Assembly (NCBI RefSeq): GCF_007280575.1
Contig: NZ_VKJP01000019.1
Location: 1-38,379 of the forward strand
DNA: 38,379 nucleotides
Direction of reading: 5' to 3'
DNA from: Streptomyces benahoarensis
GTDB taxonomy: Bacteria > Actinomycetota > Actinomycetes > Streptomycetales > Streptomycetaceae
Shown: piece by piece, positions 31,542 to 38,379 of the stretch
Numbering within the stretch: position 1 is the first letter of the stretch
How the letters are laid out: the number at the start of each line of letters is the position of its first letter
Made by a program: the position numbers and the translations under genes
The notes under the pieces: generated by a model
The model's database searches: none
Told to the model about the DNA's origin: nothing
Seen by the model: only the letters and a program-made list of their open reading frames with translations

Positions 31542-32975
31542 TCAGACGTGCTGGACCTCGCCCTCGCCCTCGTCGTTCCGCTCCGGTGCGGGCTCCGCGC
31601 CGGCGAGGTGGTTCTCGCCGGTGGCCACTGCGCGCCGGATGCGGCGGAAGTAGACGAAGCCCATCACCCCCTCGTACAGCGAGGAGACGGCCCAGATGAG
31701 CGTCAGGACGCCGGAGTTGCCGCGGTGGGTCAGGGCGAGGGCGAGGAGGGTGGGGACGCTCAGTACCCAGACGACGCCGATCCGGGTGAGCAGGACGAAG
31801 TGGGTCAGGCCGAAGCTCTCCAAGGCGGCGCCGCCGACCATCGAGAACAGGAACGCCACCGCGTACATCCACAGCACCCGCGACGCCCCGACCGCGGTGT
31901 CCGTCGTCGCCGCGTCGGCGCCGTCGAGGCCGAACGGGGAGAGCAGCAGCGTCGGCAGGAAGACCTGGAAGAAGGCGATGACCAGGACGTACGCGAAGCC
32001 GACGGCGAGGGTTGCACGGAGGGCGGGCGGGACGCGGGCGTGCTGGTTCTCGCCGACGGCGTTGCCGGTCAGGACGGAGCAGCCGACGCCCAGGCCGATC
32101 AGCGGGATGATCGCCACGTAGTTGAGGGACAGGGCGACGTTGTTGGCGGCGAGCGCGACGGGCCCGAGGAGGCCGGTGATCCATACGAAGGAGGTGTGGC
32201 CCAGCTCCTCCAGTCCGCTGGAGCCACCGGCCGGGGCGCCCTTGCGCAGCCGCCGCCCGATCAGCGCGGGCAGCTCCCGGGCGCCGCCCGCCACCAGCCG
32301 GGCGAAGCCCGCGTGGAAGGAGCGGGGCAGGCACATCAGGTAGCCCGCGAGCATCACGGAGACGGCGAGGAAGGTGGCGATGCCCGAGCCGCGCATGCCG
32401 AGTTCGGGCAGTCCGAAGGTGCCGAATACCAGGCCGATGTCCATGATCACGCCGACCCCCTGCCCGATGAGGCCGACGGCCATCGGGACGCGGGTGCGGC
32501 GGGTGCCGTGGAAGTACGACGCAAGCGCCGTGTTGACGGTCATCACCGCGCCGAACCGCACCGACCAGGCCAGGAACACCGATTCCAGCGCGGTGCTCGC
32601 GGCCGGGCGGTCGCTGAGCTCCGGGATGCGGACGATCAGCGGGGTGGCGAGCAGCAGCGCCGCGGCCAGCCCGAGAGCGAGGAGGACGCCGACGGCGCCC
32701 TCGTCGGCGGTCCCGTCGCGGTCGCCGCGGCCGTGGGCCTGGGCGACGTACGAGCGGGTGATACCGGCGATCCCGGTGACGAACATGATGAGCGTCATGC
32801 CGGTGAAGACGGCGGGACCCGAGGCCATGAGGGTGGCGTCCGAGTAGCGGGCCAGCGCGATGCGGTCGACCAGCATCATCACCAGGTTGCCGGCCATGCC
32901 GAACATCAACGGCAGCGACACCTGGACCACTTCGCGGGCGATGGACAGATCGCCCCAGGTCCGCGCCGCCCTCAC
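31542..32975 (-). CDS. MATE-family efflux transporter
   Basis: 477 residues, GTG start preceded by a G-rich site (GGGGGAG, revcomp of 32985-32991). About 12 hydrophobic segments in two halves. The first half has LPLMFGMAGNLVMMLVDRIA and the second half PVALAANNVALSLNYVAIIP, then GLGVGCSVLTGNAVGENQHA, the pattern of MATE cation/multidrug antiporters (VGQxxGA-type loop). The hydrophilic C-terminal tail is acidic. It starts 18 bp after the YciO-like gene on the same strand and is probably in one transcript with it. Confidence 0.87.
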   Translation of the reverse strand: MRAARTWGDLSIAREVVQVSLPLMFGMAGNLVMMLVDRIALARYSDATLMASGPAVFTGMTLIMFVTGIAGITRSYVAQAHGRGDRDGTADEGAVGVLLALGLAAALLLATPLIVRIPELSDRPAASTALESVFLAWSVRFGAVMTVNTALASYFHGTRRTRVPMAVGLIGQGVGVIMDIGLVFGTFGLPELGMRGSGIATFLAVSVMLAGYLMCLPRSFHAGFARLVAGGARELPALIGRRLRKGAPAGGSSGLEELGHTSFVWITGLLGPVALAANNVALSLNYVAIIPLIGLGVGCSVLTGNAVGENQHARVPPALRATLAVGFAYVLVIAFFQVFLPTLLLSPFGLDGADAATTDTAVGASRVLWMYAVAFLFSMVGGAALESFGLTHFVLLTRIGVVWVLSVPTLLALALTHRGNSGVLTLIWAVSSLYEGVMGFVYFRRIRRAVATGENHLAGAEPAPERNDEGEGEVQHV

Positions 32976-32993
32976 GCCGCCGCTCCCCCGCCG

Positions 32994-33614
32994 CTACTCG
33001 AAGCGCCCCGGGTCCCCCGCGCCGTGGCGGACGATCTCCGGGGCGCCGCCGGAGAAGTCGATGACGGTGGTGGGTTCGGTGCCGCAGTCACCGGAGTCGA
33101 CGACCGCGTCGAGGACGTGGTCGAGGCGTTCCTTGATCTCCCAGCCCTGGGTCAGCGGCTCGTCCTCGTCGGGCAGCAGCAAGGTGCTGGAGAGGATCGG
33201 CTCGCCCAACTCGTCGAGGAGCGCCTGGGCGACGGTGTGGTCGGGGATGCGGACGCCGACCGTCTTCTTCTTCGGGTGCTGGAGCTGGCGCGGCACCTCG
33301 CGGGTCGCCGGGAGGATGAAGGTGTAGCTGCCGGGCGTGGCCGCCTTGAGCGTGCGGAACACGTCGTTGTCGATCTGTACGAGCTGGCCCAGCTGCGCGA
33401 AGTCGCGGCAGACGAGGGTGAAGTGGTGCCGGTCGTCGAGCTGCCGGATCGACCGGATCCTGGCGACACCGTCCCGGCTCCCGATCCGGCACCCCAGCGC
33501 GAAGCAGGAGTCCGTCGGGTACGCGATGAGCCCGTCGGATCGGATCAGTTCGGCGACGCTGCCGAGGGTGCGGCGTTGGGGATTGTCGGGATGCACATCG
33601 AAATACTTCGCCAT
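32994..33614 (-). CDS. YciO/Sua5/YrdC-family protein (threonylcarbamoyl-AMP synthase-like)
   Basis: 206 residues. YrdC-type fold with GLIAYPTDSCFALGC, then DDRHHFTLVCRDFAQLGQLV and KKKTVGVRIPDH. The fold is that of the enzymes that make threonylcarbamoyl-AMP for t6A in tRNA, but the wording (YPTDSCFALGC) is that of the YciO branch, whose activity is less certain. The ATG lies 6 nt after TACACT (33621-33626, minus strand), a leaderless arrangement. The first two bases of that -10 box are the boundary TA of the MITE-like element at 33625-33790. Confidence 0.87.
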   Translation of the reverse strand: MAKYFDVHPDNPQRRTLGSVAELIRSDGLIAYPTDSCFALGCRIGSRDGVARIRSIRQLDDRHHFTLVCRDFAQLGQLVQIDNDVFRTLKAATPGSYTFILPATREVPRQLQHPKKKTVGVRIPDHTVAQALLDELGEPILSSTLLLPDEDEPLTQGWEIKERLDHVLDAVVDSGDCGTEPTTVIDFSGGAPEIVRHGAGDPGRFE

Positions 33615-33624
33615 CCGGCGAGTG

Positions 33625-33790
33625 TAAGGGCTGTCCCGTCATCCCTGGTGGGTCAGCGCACGGCGTCAGATGCGGTGCATCGCAAGGCGGAGGGACGTCC
33701 GGATACTGGGTGTATCCGGGCGTTCCGACAACGCGGCGAGGTGCCGTAGCTGTCGTCGTGCGCCCGCCAGGGATGACGGGACAGCCCTTA
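33625..33790. mobile_element. MITE-like element with 28-bp terminal inverted repeats
   Basis: The ends 33625-33652 and 33763-33790 are inverted copies that match at 27 of 28 positions; the arms begin TAAGGGCTGTCCCGTC and the outermost TA pair could be the target duplication. The 110-bp interior has no coding capacity. It contains two further hairpins: GATGC-GGT-GCATC (33669-33681), and a 12-bp stem with loop TGGGT at 33695-33723, whose arms contain CCGGATAC and GTATCCGG. The ends resemble those of IS5- or IS630-type insertion sequences, so a full-length relative probably moves it in trans. It separates the YciO-like gene from the glycosylase gene. Confidence 0.75.
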
Positions 33791-33872
33791 GGGGTGGGGC
33801 CGGGGCGTCGAGGCGCTGCGCCGAGCCGGATGCGGCGGGGCGCGAGGCGGGCGGCGGTCCTACGGTGTGGGG

Positions 33873-34631
33873 ATGGACGAGGCCGAGGAGGACGCGGGGT
33901 TCCCAGCGTACCGGGCGGCGCGCTGTGCGAGCGTGGCGGAACTGGACGGCGCGGTGACCGGGTGCCGGGCCTGCCCGCGGCTGGTGGCGTGGCGGGAGGA
34001 GGTCGCGGCGGTGCGGCGGGCGGCGTTCCGGGACGAGGAGTACTGGGCGCGGCCGGTGCCGGGGTTCGGTCCGGCGGACGCGTCGCTGGCGGTGGTGGGG
34101 CTGGCACCGGCGGCGCACGGCGGGAACCGTACGGGGCGGATGTTCACCGGGGACGACGCCGGGGACTTCCTGTTCGCCGCGTTGCACGCCGCGGGACTCG
34201 CGTCGCAGTCGACGGCGACGCACCGCGCCGACGGGCTGGAGCTGTACGGCGTACGGATCACCGCGCCGGTGCACTGCGCGCCGCCGGGGAACCGGCCGAC
34301 CCCGGCCGAGCGCGACACCTGCCGTCCGTGGCTGGCGGCGGAGCTGGCGCTGCTGGCGCCGGGGCTGCGGGCGGTGGTGGCGCTGGGGGCGTTCGGCTGG
34401 CAGGCGCTGCTGCCGGTGCTGGCCCGGGCGGGGTGGCTGCTGCCGCGGCCGCGGCCGGGGTTCCGGCACGGCGGGCTGGTGACGCTGCCCGGCGGGGAGG
34501 GCCGGGGCCCGCTGCACGTCCTGGGGTGCTACCACCCGAGCCGCCGCAACACCTTCACCGGGCGGCTGACCGCGCCGATGCTCACGGAGGTGCTGGAGCG
34601 GGGCGCCCGGCTGGCCGGTGGCGCGGGGTGA
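33873..34631 (+). CDS. Family 5 uracil-DNA glycosylase (UdgB-like)
   Basis: 252 residues from ATG 33873; GTG 33867 is in frame. TACGGT (33861-33866) ends 6 nt before the ATG with no ribosome site, so the message is probably leaderless. GCRACPRLVAWREEV carries the first two iron-sulfur cysteines, VVGLAPAAHGGNRTGRMFTG is the family 5 active-site motif A (the GLAPAAHG form, without the Asp of other families), HCAPPGNRPT supplies another cysteine, and LGCYHPSRRNTFTG is motif C. Family 5 enzymes remove uracil, hypoxanthine and related bases and bind a 4Fe-4S cluster. Intact. Confidence 0.9.
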   Translation: MDEAEEDAGFPAYRAARCASVAELDGAVTGCRACPRLVAWREEVAAVRRAAFRDEEYWARPVPGFGPADASLAVVGLAPAAHGGNRTGRMFTGDDAGDFLFAALHAAGLASQSTATHRADGLELYGVRITAPVHCAPPGNRPTPAERDTCRPWLAAELALLAPGLRAVVALGAFGWQALLPVLARAGWLLPRPRPGFRHGGLVTLPGGEGRGPLHVLGCYHPSRRNTFTGRLTAPMLTEVLERGARLAGGAG

Positions 34632-34859
34632 GCGGCCGGGCGGCTGCGGGCTCATGGCGGCCGGTTCCCCGGTGCGGCCGGCGGCCGGTGACGCGGCGGC
34701 CGGTTCCCGGGAGTCGCCGATGGGCGGTGGCCGCGGGTCGCGCGGTCCCCGCGCCGCGGCCCACGGCACCGTCCACATGCGGACCGCCCCGGTGGCCCTG
34801 ATCCTGAAGCAGGGGCCGCCGTCCGGCGTGTGCGCGCCCGCGGTGGCCGGTAACGGATC

Positions 34860-34876
34860 CGACAGGCAGCCTGTCG
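34860..34876. promoter_or_regulatory. Perfect palindrome upstream of clp gene
   Basis: CGACAGG-CAG-CCTGTCG, arms of 7 bp, centred 37 bp ahead of the Clp ATPase start. It may be an operator or a leader hairpin. It does not match the HspR (HAIR) or ClgR patterns I know. The rest of the 34632-34904 gap shows nothing recognisable. Confidence 0.45.
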
Positions 34877-34904
34877 CGGCACCGTGACAGCGGAACGGAC
34901 ACTG

Positions 34905-37502
34905 ATGAGCGACGGATTCATGGGCCCGGAAGGCTTCGAACCGGACCCGTTCGGCGACTTCCTGGGACGCGTCTTCGGCCGTTCGGGCGGCTCCAGCCGG
35001 GCGCCGATGCAGGCGGACATCGCCCGGCTGATGAGCGCCGGGGCCCGCGATCTGGTGACCTCCGCGGCGACGTACGCGGCCGATCACGGCAGTACGGAGC
35101 TGAGCACCGAGCATCTGCTGCGGGCCGCGCTGACCACGGAGCCCACCCGCAGTCTCGTACGGCAGTCCGGCGCGGACCCCGACGCGCTCGCCGCCAACAT
35201 CGACCGCAGCGCGGGGACGGGGCCGCAGCAGTCCCGGGTGGCGGTGACCCCGGCGGTCAAGCGGGCGCTGCTGGGCGCGCACGACATGGCGCTGGGCGGC
35301 GGCGCGTCGTACATCGGGCCGGAGCACGTGCTGGAGGCGCTGGCGGCCAATCCGGACTCGGCTGCCGGGCGGATCCTGAACGTCTTCCGCATCGACGCCC
35401 AGCACGCCGAGCGGAACGCGGCCCCGGGCCATCCGCCGGTCCCGCCGGAGCCGGGCGCGCCGCCGCGGCACGAGACGCCGACGCTGGACAAGTACAGTCG
35501 CGATCTGACGGAGGTGGCGCGGGCCGGGCGGATCGATCCGGTGATCGGGCGCGAGGCGGAGATCGAGCAGACCATCGAGGTGCTGTCGCGGCGCGGCAAG
35601 AACAATCCGGTGCTGGTCGGCGACGCGGGCGTGGGCAAGACCGCGATCGTGGAGGGGCTGGCGCAGCGGATGGCCGACGGCGAGGTGCCGGAGACGCTGG
35701 CGGGGCGGCGGGTGGTGTCGCTCGACATGACGGGCGTGGTCGCCGGGACCCGCTACCGCGGCGATTTCGAGGAGCGGCTGAACGCCATCATCGAGGAGGT
35801 GCGGGCGCACTCCGACTCGTTGATCGTCTTCATCGACGAGCTGCACACCGTGGTGGGCGCGGGCGGCGGTTCGGACGGCGGCGGCATGGACGCGAGCAAC
35901 ATCCTCAAACCGGCGCTGGCCCGCGGTGAGCTGCACGTCATCGGCGCCACCACGCTGGAGGAGTATCGGCGGTACATCGAGAAGGACGCCGCGCTGGCCC
36001 GCCGCTTCCAGCCGCTGCTGGTGCCGGAGCCGGACGTGGCGGACGCGGTGGAGATCCTGCGGGGGCTCCAGGACCGTTACGAGGCGCATCACCAGGTGCG
36101 GTACACCGATGAGGCGCTGCGGGCGGCGGTGGAGCTGTCCGACCGGTATCTCGCCGACCGGTTCCTGCCGGACAAGGCGATCGATCTGATCGACCAGGCG
36201 GGCGCCCGGGTCCGGCTGCGTTCGGGGACGAAGGCGGCGGGTGTGCGGGGGCTGGAGCGGGAGGTCGAGCAGCTGACGCGGGACAAGGACCAGACGGTGG
36301 CGGCGGAGCAGTACGAGCGCGCCACCGAGCTGCGGGACCGGATCGCCGAGCTCACCGAGCGGATCGGGGCGGGCACCGGGGAGGTGCCGGGCGACGGCCG
36401 GATCGTGGAGGTGACCGCGGCGGACGTCGCGGAGATCATCTCGCGGCACACGGGCATCCCGGTCAGCAATCTCACCGAGGAGGAGCGAGAGCGGCTGCTG
36501 GGTCTTGAGGAGCGGCTGCACGCGCGGGTGATCGGGCAGGACGACGCGGTGGCCGCGGTGGCGGAGGCGGTGCTGCGTTCGCGGGCGGGGCTGGCCGATC
36601 CGCAGCGGCCGATCGGCAGTTTCCTGTTCCTGGGGCCGACGGGCGTGGGCAAGACGGAGCTGGCGCGGGCGCTGGCGGAGGTGCTGTTCGGCAGCGAGGA
36701 CCGGATGGTGCGGCTCGACATGAGCGAGTACCAGGAGCGGCACACGGTGAGCCGTCTGGTCGGGGCGCCGCCCGGGTACGTCGGTCACGAGGACGCGGGG
36801 CAGCTGACGGAGGCGGTGCGCCGCCATCCGTACGCGCTGGTGCTGCTGGACGAGGTGGAGAAGGCGCACCCCGATGTGTTCAACATGCTGTTGCAGGTGC
36901 TGGACGACGGGCATCTGACCGATGCGCAGGGCCGGACCGTCGACTTCAAGAACACGGTCATCGTGATGACCAGCAATCTGGGGTCGGAGGCGCTCAGCGG
37001 CGGCCGGGGCACGCTCGGGTTCGGTCCGTCGGGCGGGGACGGCGACGACGGGGCGCGGGAGCGGGCGATGGCGGCGCTGCGGACGCACTTCCGGCCGGAG
37101 TTCCTGAACCGGCTCGACGAGATCATCGTGTTCCGGCAGCTCTCCGACGCGCAGCTGCGGGAGATCACCGCGCTGCTGCTGGACGCGACGAGCCGCCGGA
37201 TGCGGGCGCAGGACATGACCATCGAGTTCTCGCCGGAGGCGGTCGACTGGCTGACCCGGCGCGGTCACCGGCCGGAGTACGGTGCGCGGCCGTTGCGGCG
37301 GACCATCCAGCGGGAGATCGACAACGCGCTGTCGCGGCTGGTGCTCGACGGGGCGCTCTCCCTCGGTGACCGGATCCGGGTGGAGATCGAGGACGACCGT
37401 CCGGCGTTCCGGACCACGCCCGGCGGGGAGCCCGCACCGGGTGCGGAGCCGCCGGGCGGCGCCACGGCGGACGGGAGTCCCGAGGAGCCGTCGGGCGGGT
37501 GA
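34905..37502 (+). CDS. ClpC-like AAA+ ATPase, protease-associated unfoldase
   Basis: 865 residues. An unusual N-terminal lead ([20 protein letters not shown]), then a double Clp N-domain (about 45-165). First AAA module has Walker A GDAGVGKT at about 239 and Walker [10 protein letters not shown] middle segment with a UVR motif follows (about 455-485, [18 protein letters not shown]). The second AAA module has GPTGVGKT at about 577 and [21 protein letters not shown]-type middle rather than a long coiled coil makes it ClpC-like, not ClpB. A tripeptide LGF (about 703, GTLGFGP) sits where ClpP-docking loops occur. The tail is Pro/Gly/Glu-rich. It may be a second, specialised ClpC, since the wording differs from housekeeping ClpC1. 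Confidence 0.9.
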   Translation: MSDGFMGPEGFEPDPFGDFLGRVFGRSGGSSRAPMQADIARLMSAGARDLVTSAATYAADHGSTELSTEHLLRAALTTEPTRSLVRQSGADPDALAANIDRSAGTGPQQSRVAVTPAVKRALLGAHDMALGGGASYIGPEHVLEALAANPDSAAGRILNVFRIDAQHAERNAAPGHPPVPPEPGAPPRHETPTLDKYSRDLTEVARAGRIDPVIGREAEIEQTIEVLSRRGKNNPVLVGDAGVGKTAIVEGLAQRMADGEVPETLAGRRVVSLDMTGVVAGTRYRGDFEERLNAIIEEVRAHSDSLIVFIDELHTVVGAGGGSDGGGMDASNILKPALARGELHVIGATTLEEYRRYIEKDAALARRFQPLLVPEPDVADAVEILRGLQDRYEAHHQVRYTDEALRAAVELSDRYLADRFLPDKAIDLIDQAGARVRLRSGTKAAGVRGLEREVEQLTRDKDQTVAAEQYERATELRDRIAELTERIGAGTGEVPGDGRIVEVTAADVAEIISRHTGIPVSNLTEEERERLLGLEERLHARVIGQDDAVAAVAEAVLRSRAGLADPQRPIGSFLFLGPTGVGKTELARALAEVLFGSEDRMVRLDMSEYQERHTVSRLVGAPPGYVGHEDAGQLTEAVRRHPYALVLLDEVEKAHPDVFNMLLQVLDDGHLTDAQGRTVDFKNTVIVMTSNLGSEALSGGRGTLGFGPSGGDGDDGARERAMAALRTHFRPEFLNRLDEIIVFRQLSDAQLREITALLLDATSRRMRAQDMTIEFSPEAVDWLTRRGHRPEYGARPLRRTIQREIDNALSRLVLDGALSLGDRIRVEIEDDRPAFRTTPGGEPAPGAEPPGGATADGSPEEPSGG

Positions 37503-37566
37503 GGGGCCGGTGGCCGGGCGGTGCCAGAGGGCCGGACCTCTTGAAGATTTCTCATGCTTCGCCCCT

Positions 37567-37591
37567 GTTTGTCGATATCGCGTCCGGGTAC
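37567..37591 (+). promoter_or_regulatory. SigB-type stress promoter
   Basis: GTTT (37567-37570), a 15-bp spacer and GGGTAC (37586-37591) match the Streptomyces SigB-family consensus GNNT-N14-16-GGGTAC/T as I know it. It precedes the DUF6131 small membrane protein by about 45 bp. Members of this small-protein group are often under osmotic or oxidative stress control. No classic -35/-10 pair is seen here. Confidence 0.7.
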
Positions 37592-37638
37592 CAGAGGGGC
37601 ACGGGGCGACCCGGTATGAGCGCCGGGAGGTTGTCGTG

Positions 37639-37791
37639 GTGGTCCTCGGTCTGATCCTTCTCGTGATCGGCCTGGTGACGGGCATCGCGGCACTGTGGGC
37701 CATCGGCGCCGTCCTGATGGCCGTGGGGGCCGCGCTCTACGTACTGGGGCTCCGGGGACGCGCCGTCGGCAGGCGGCGCCACTACTGGTAG
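37639..37791 (+). CDS. DUF6131 small membrane protein
   Basis: 50 residues from GTG 37639, 8 nt after GGAGG (37626-37630); GTG 37636 is one codon longer. Two tight hydrophobic helices (VLGLILLVIGLVTGIAALWA and IGAVLMAVGAALYVLGLRG), then a basic tail ending GRRRHYW. The length, glycine-spaced helices and terminal R-R-H-Y are those of the small actinobacterial DUF6131 family. Function unknown. Probably expressed under stress from the SigB-type promoter 48 bp upstream. Confidence 0.82.
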   Translation: MVLGLILLVIGLVTGIAALWAIGAVLMAVGAALYVLGLRGRAVGRRRHYW

Positions 37792-37848
37792 GCGGCGGGC
37801 CGGATGCCCGGCCCGCGCGGTACGCGGAACGCAGCTTCGGAGCACCTC

Positions 37849-38169
37849 ATGTTCGTCATTCTCGGACTCGTCCTTCTGATCGCCGCGGTCGTCGTCGGCG
37901 TCGCCGCGGTGGTCGGCAACGTCGGCGCCGGACACGAACTCCTCATGGCGTTCAAGGTGTTCGGCTACCACCTGACGGGCTCCGCGGGTGCGCTGTTCCT
38001 CTTCGGGTTGATCGTCGGCGGGGTGGCCGTGCTGGGGCTCGGGCTGCTGGTGGCCGGTGCGGGCCGCTCCTCGCGGCGGGCGCGGACCGAGCACCACGAC
38101 CGCCCGGCGGCGCCCGGTGAACACCGCCACCGTCGGCATCCGTTCGGTCACCGCACCGCGCCCCACTGA
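37849..38169 (+). CDS. Small two-helix membrane protein
   Basis: 106 residues, ATG with CGGAG at 37838-37842. Helix 1 (FVILGLVLLIAAVVVGVAAV) and helix 2 (ALFLFGLIVGGVAVLGLGLL) are separated by a short loop with GHELLMAFKVFGYHLTGS; the tail is rich in Arg and His (RHRRHPFGHRTAPH). It follows the DUF6131 gene by 57 bp and is probably on the same stress-induced transcript. Not recognised as a named family with confidence. Confidence 0.75.
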   Translation: MFVILGLVLLIAAVVVGVAAVVGNVGAGHELLMAFKVFGYHLTGSAGALFLFGLIVGGVAVLGLGLLVAGAGRSSRRARTEHHDRPAAPGEHRHRRHPFGHRTAPH

Positions 38170-38379
38170 CCCGCCCGGGGCGCCGTGGCCGGGACCTGGT
38201 CCGGGCCCCGGGTGCCCGCCCGCGGAGTGGCCGCCGCGCCACACGTCCCGTGCCGCGGGCGGGATTTGGCCATCGATCGCGGAACGCACCGCGGCCCGTG
38301 GGCGGCCGCGGCGGCGAGCGGGACGGGTCCGGGGCGGCGCGTGGGTGAAGGTCCGCAGCTCGGCGGGGTGGGCCGGGCC
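38170..38379. other. Right edge, no gene recognised
   Basis: GC-rich sequence to the end of the window. A minus-strand frame enters from the edge but its composition gives no support for a gene. Confidence 0.3.

Noticed and set aside
31437-33749. 770-codon plus-strand frame opposite the MATE and YciO-like genes
   Set aside because: Gly/Asp/Glu/Arg-rich repeats with no domain; both minus-strand genes are clear.
33625-33790. Inverted repeat as a bidirectional transcription terminator between the YciO-like and glycosylase genes
   Set aside because: The two genes diverge from this spot, so no terminator is needed; 28-bp near-identical ends with TA edges fit a mobile element better.
33666-37703. 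Open frame of 1345 codons on the minus strand
   Set aside because: It is the mirror frame of the ClpC-like and glycosylase genes; composition is Arg/Pro/His/Gln-rich without domains, as expected opposite GC-rich coding DNA.
1-38379. CRISPR arrays, tRNA or rRNA genes, prophage structural genes
   Set aside because: Looked for direct repeats with regular spacing, CCA-type tRNA ends and phage protein signatures; none seen.

Overview
The window is high-GC actinobacterial DNA, almost certainly Streptomyces. Codon third positions are nearly all G or C, GTG starts with GGAGG-type ribosome sites and GTGA/ATGA stop-start overlaps are common, and the families are typical of that genus: an AfsA-type hotdog protein, DUF4239, DUF6131, tandem universal stress proteins, a ClpC-like ATPase and a SigB-type promoter. 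The first ~35 bases match an Illumina Nextera transposase adapter, so the left edge is a contig end carrying library sequence.

Layout. (1) 0.2-3.3 kb is a worn accessory stretch: an intact DUF4239 membrane protein, a fragment of an ATP-dependent DNA ligase, a frameshifted NACHT NTPase and a chimeric DJ-1/PfpI gene that has lost its AraC DNA-binding domain. (2) 3.5-9.0 kb is a small redox and efflux block: a LysR regulator divergent from an SDR, then an MFS exporter, a beta-hydroxyacid-dehydrogenase-like reductase and a YcaC-type hydrolase. (3) 9.1-15.4 kb looks like a decaying dormancy or hypoxia island: a [NiFe]-hydrogenase large-subunit remnant, intact hypX, a CBS-BON protein, an HTH plus pyridoxamine-phosphate-oxidase-like protein, a DUF1918 protein, a tandem universal stress protein, and broken pieces of two more stress proteins and a PEP synthase/PPDK. 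Several palindromes resembling DevR/OsdR boxes lie among them.

(4) 16.9-29.4 kb is the most interesting part. It is a compact, apparently uncharacterised biosynthetic cluster bracketed by IS5-type transposase remnants at 16.3-16.9 and 30.3 kb. It encodes a HAD phosphatase, an AfsA-like hotdog protein, two proteins of unknown function, two FabH-like ketosynthases with complete Cys-His-Asn triads, one stand-alone acyl carrier protein, a zinc-less MDR reductase and three SDRs. A MarR regulator with twin operators and an MFS exporter follow, then an isochorismatase-fold protein without its catalytic cysteine. My reading is that an ACP-bound beta-ketoacyl chain is joined to a phosphorylated small molecule by the AfsA-like protein, dephosphorylated, tailored by the reductases and exported. 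That would give a small butenolide, furan or gamma-butyrolactone-like product; this is inference.

(5) 29.6-38.2 kb returns to ordinary chromosomal genes: a hypothetical protein, a TetR regulator, a MATE exporter, a YciO/Sua5-type protein, a family 5 uracil-DNA glycosylase, a large ClpC-like ATPase and two small membrane proteins behind a SigB-type promoter. A 166-bp MITE-like element separates the YciO-like gene from the glycosylase and ends inside the YciO-like gene's -10 box.
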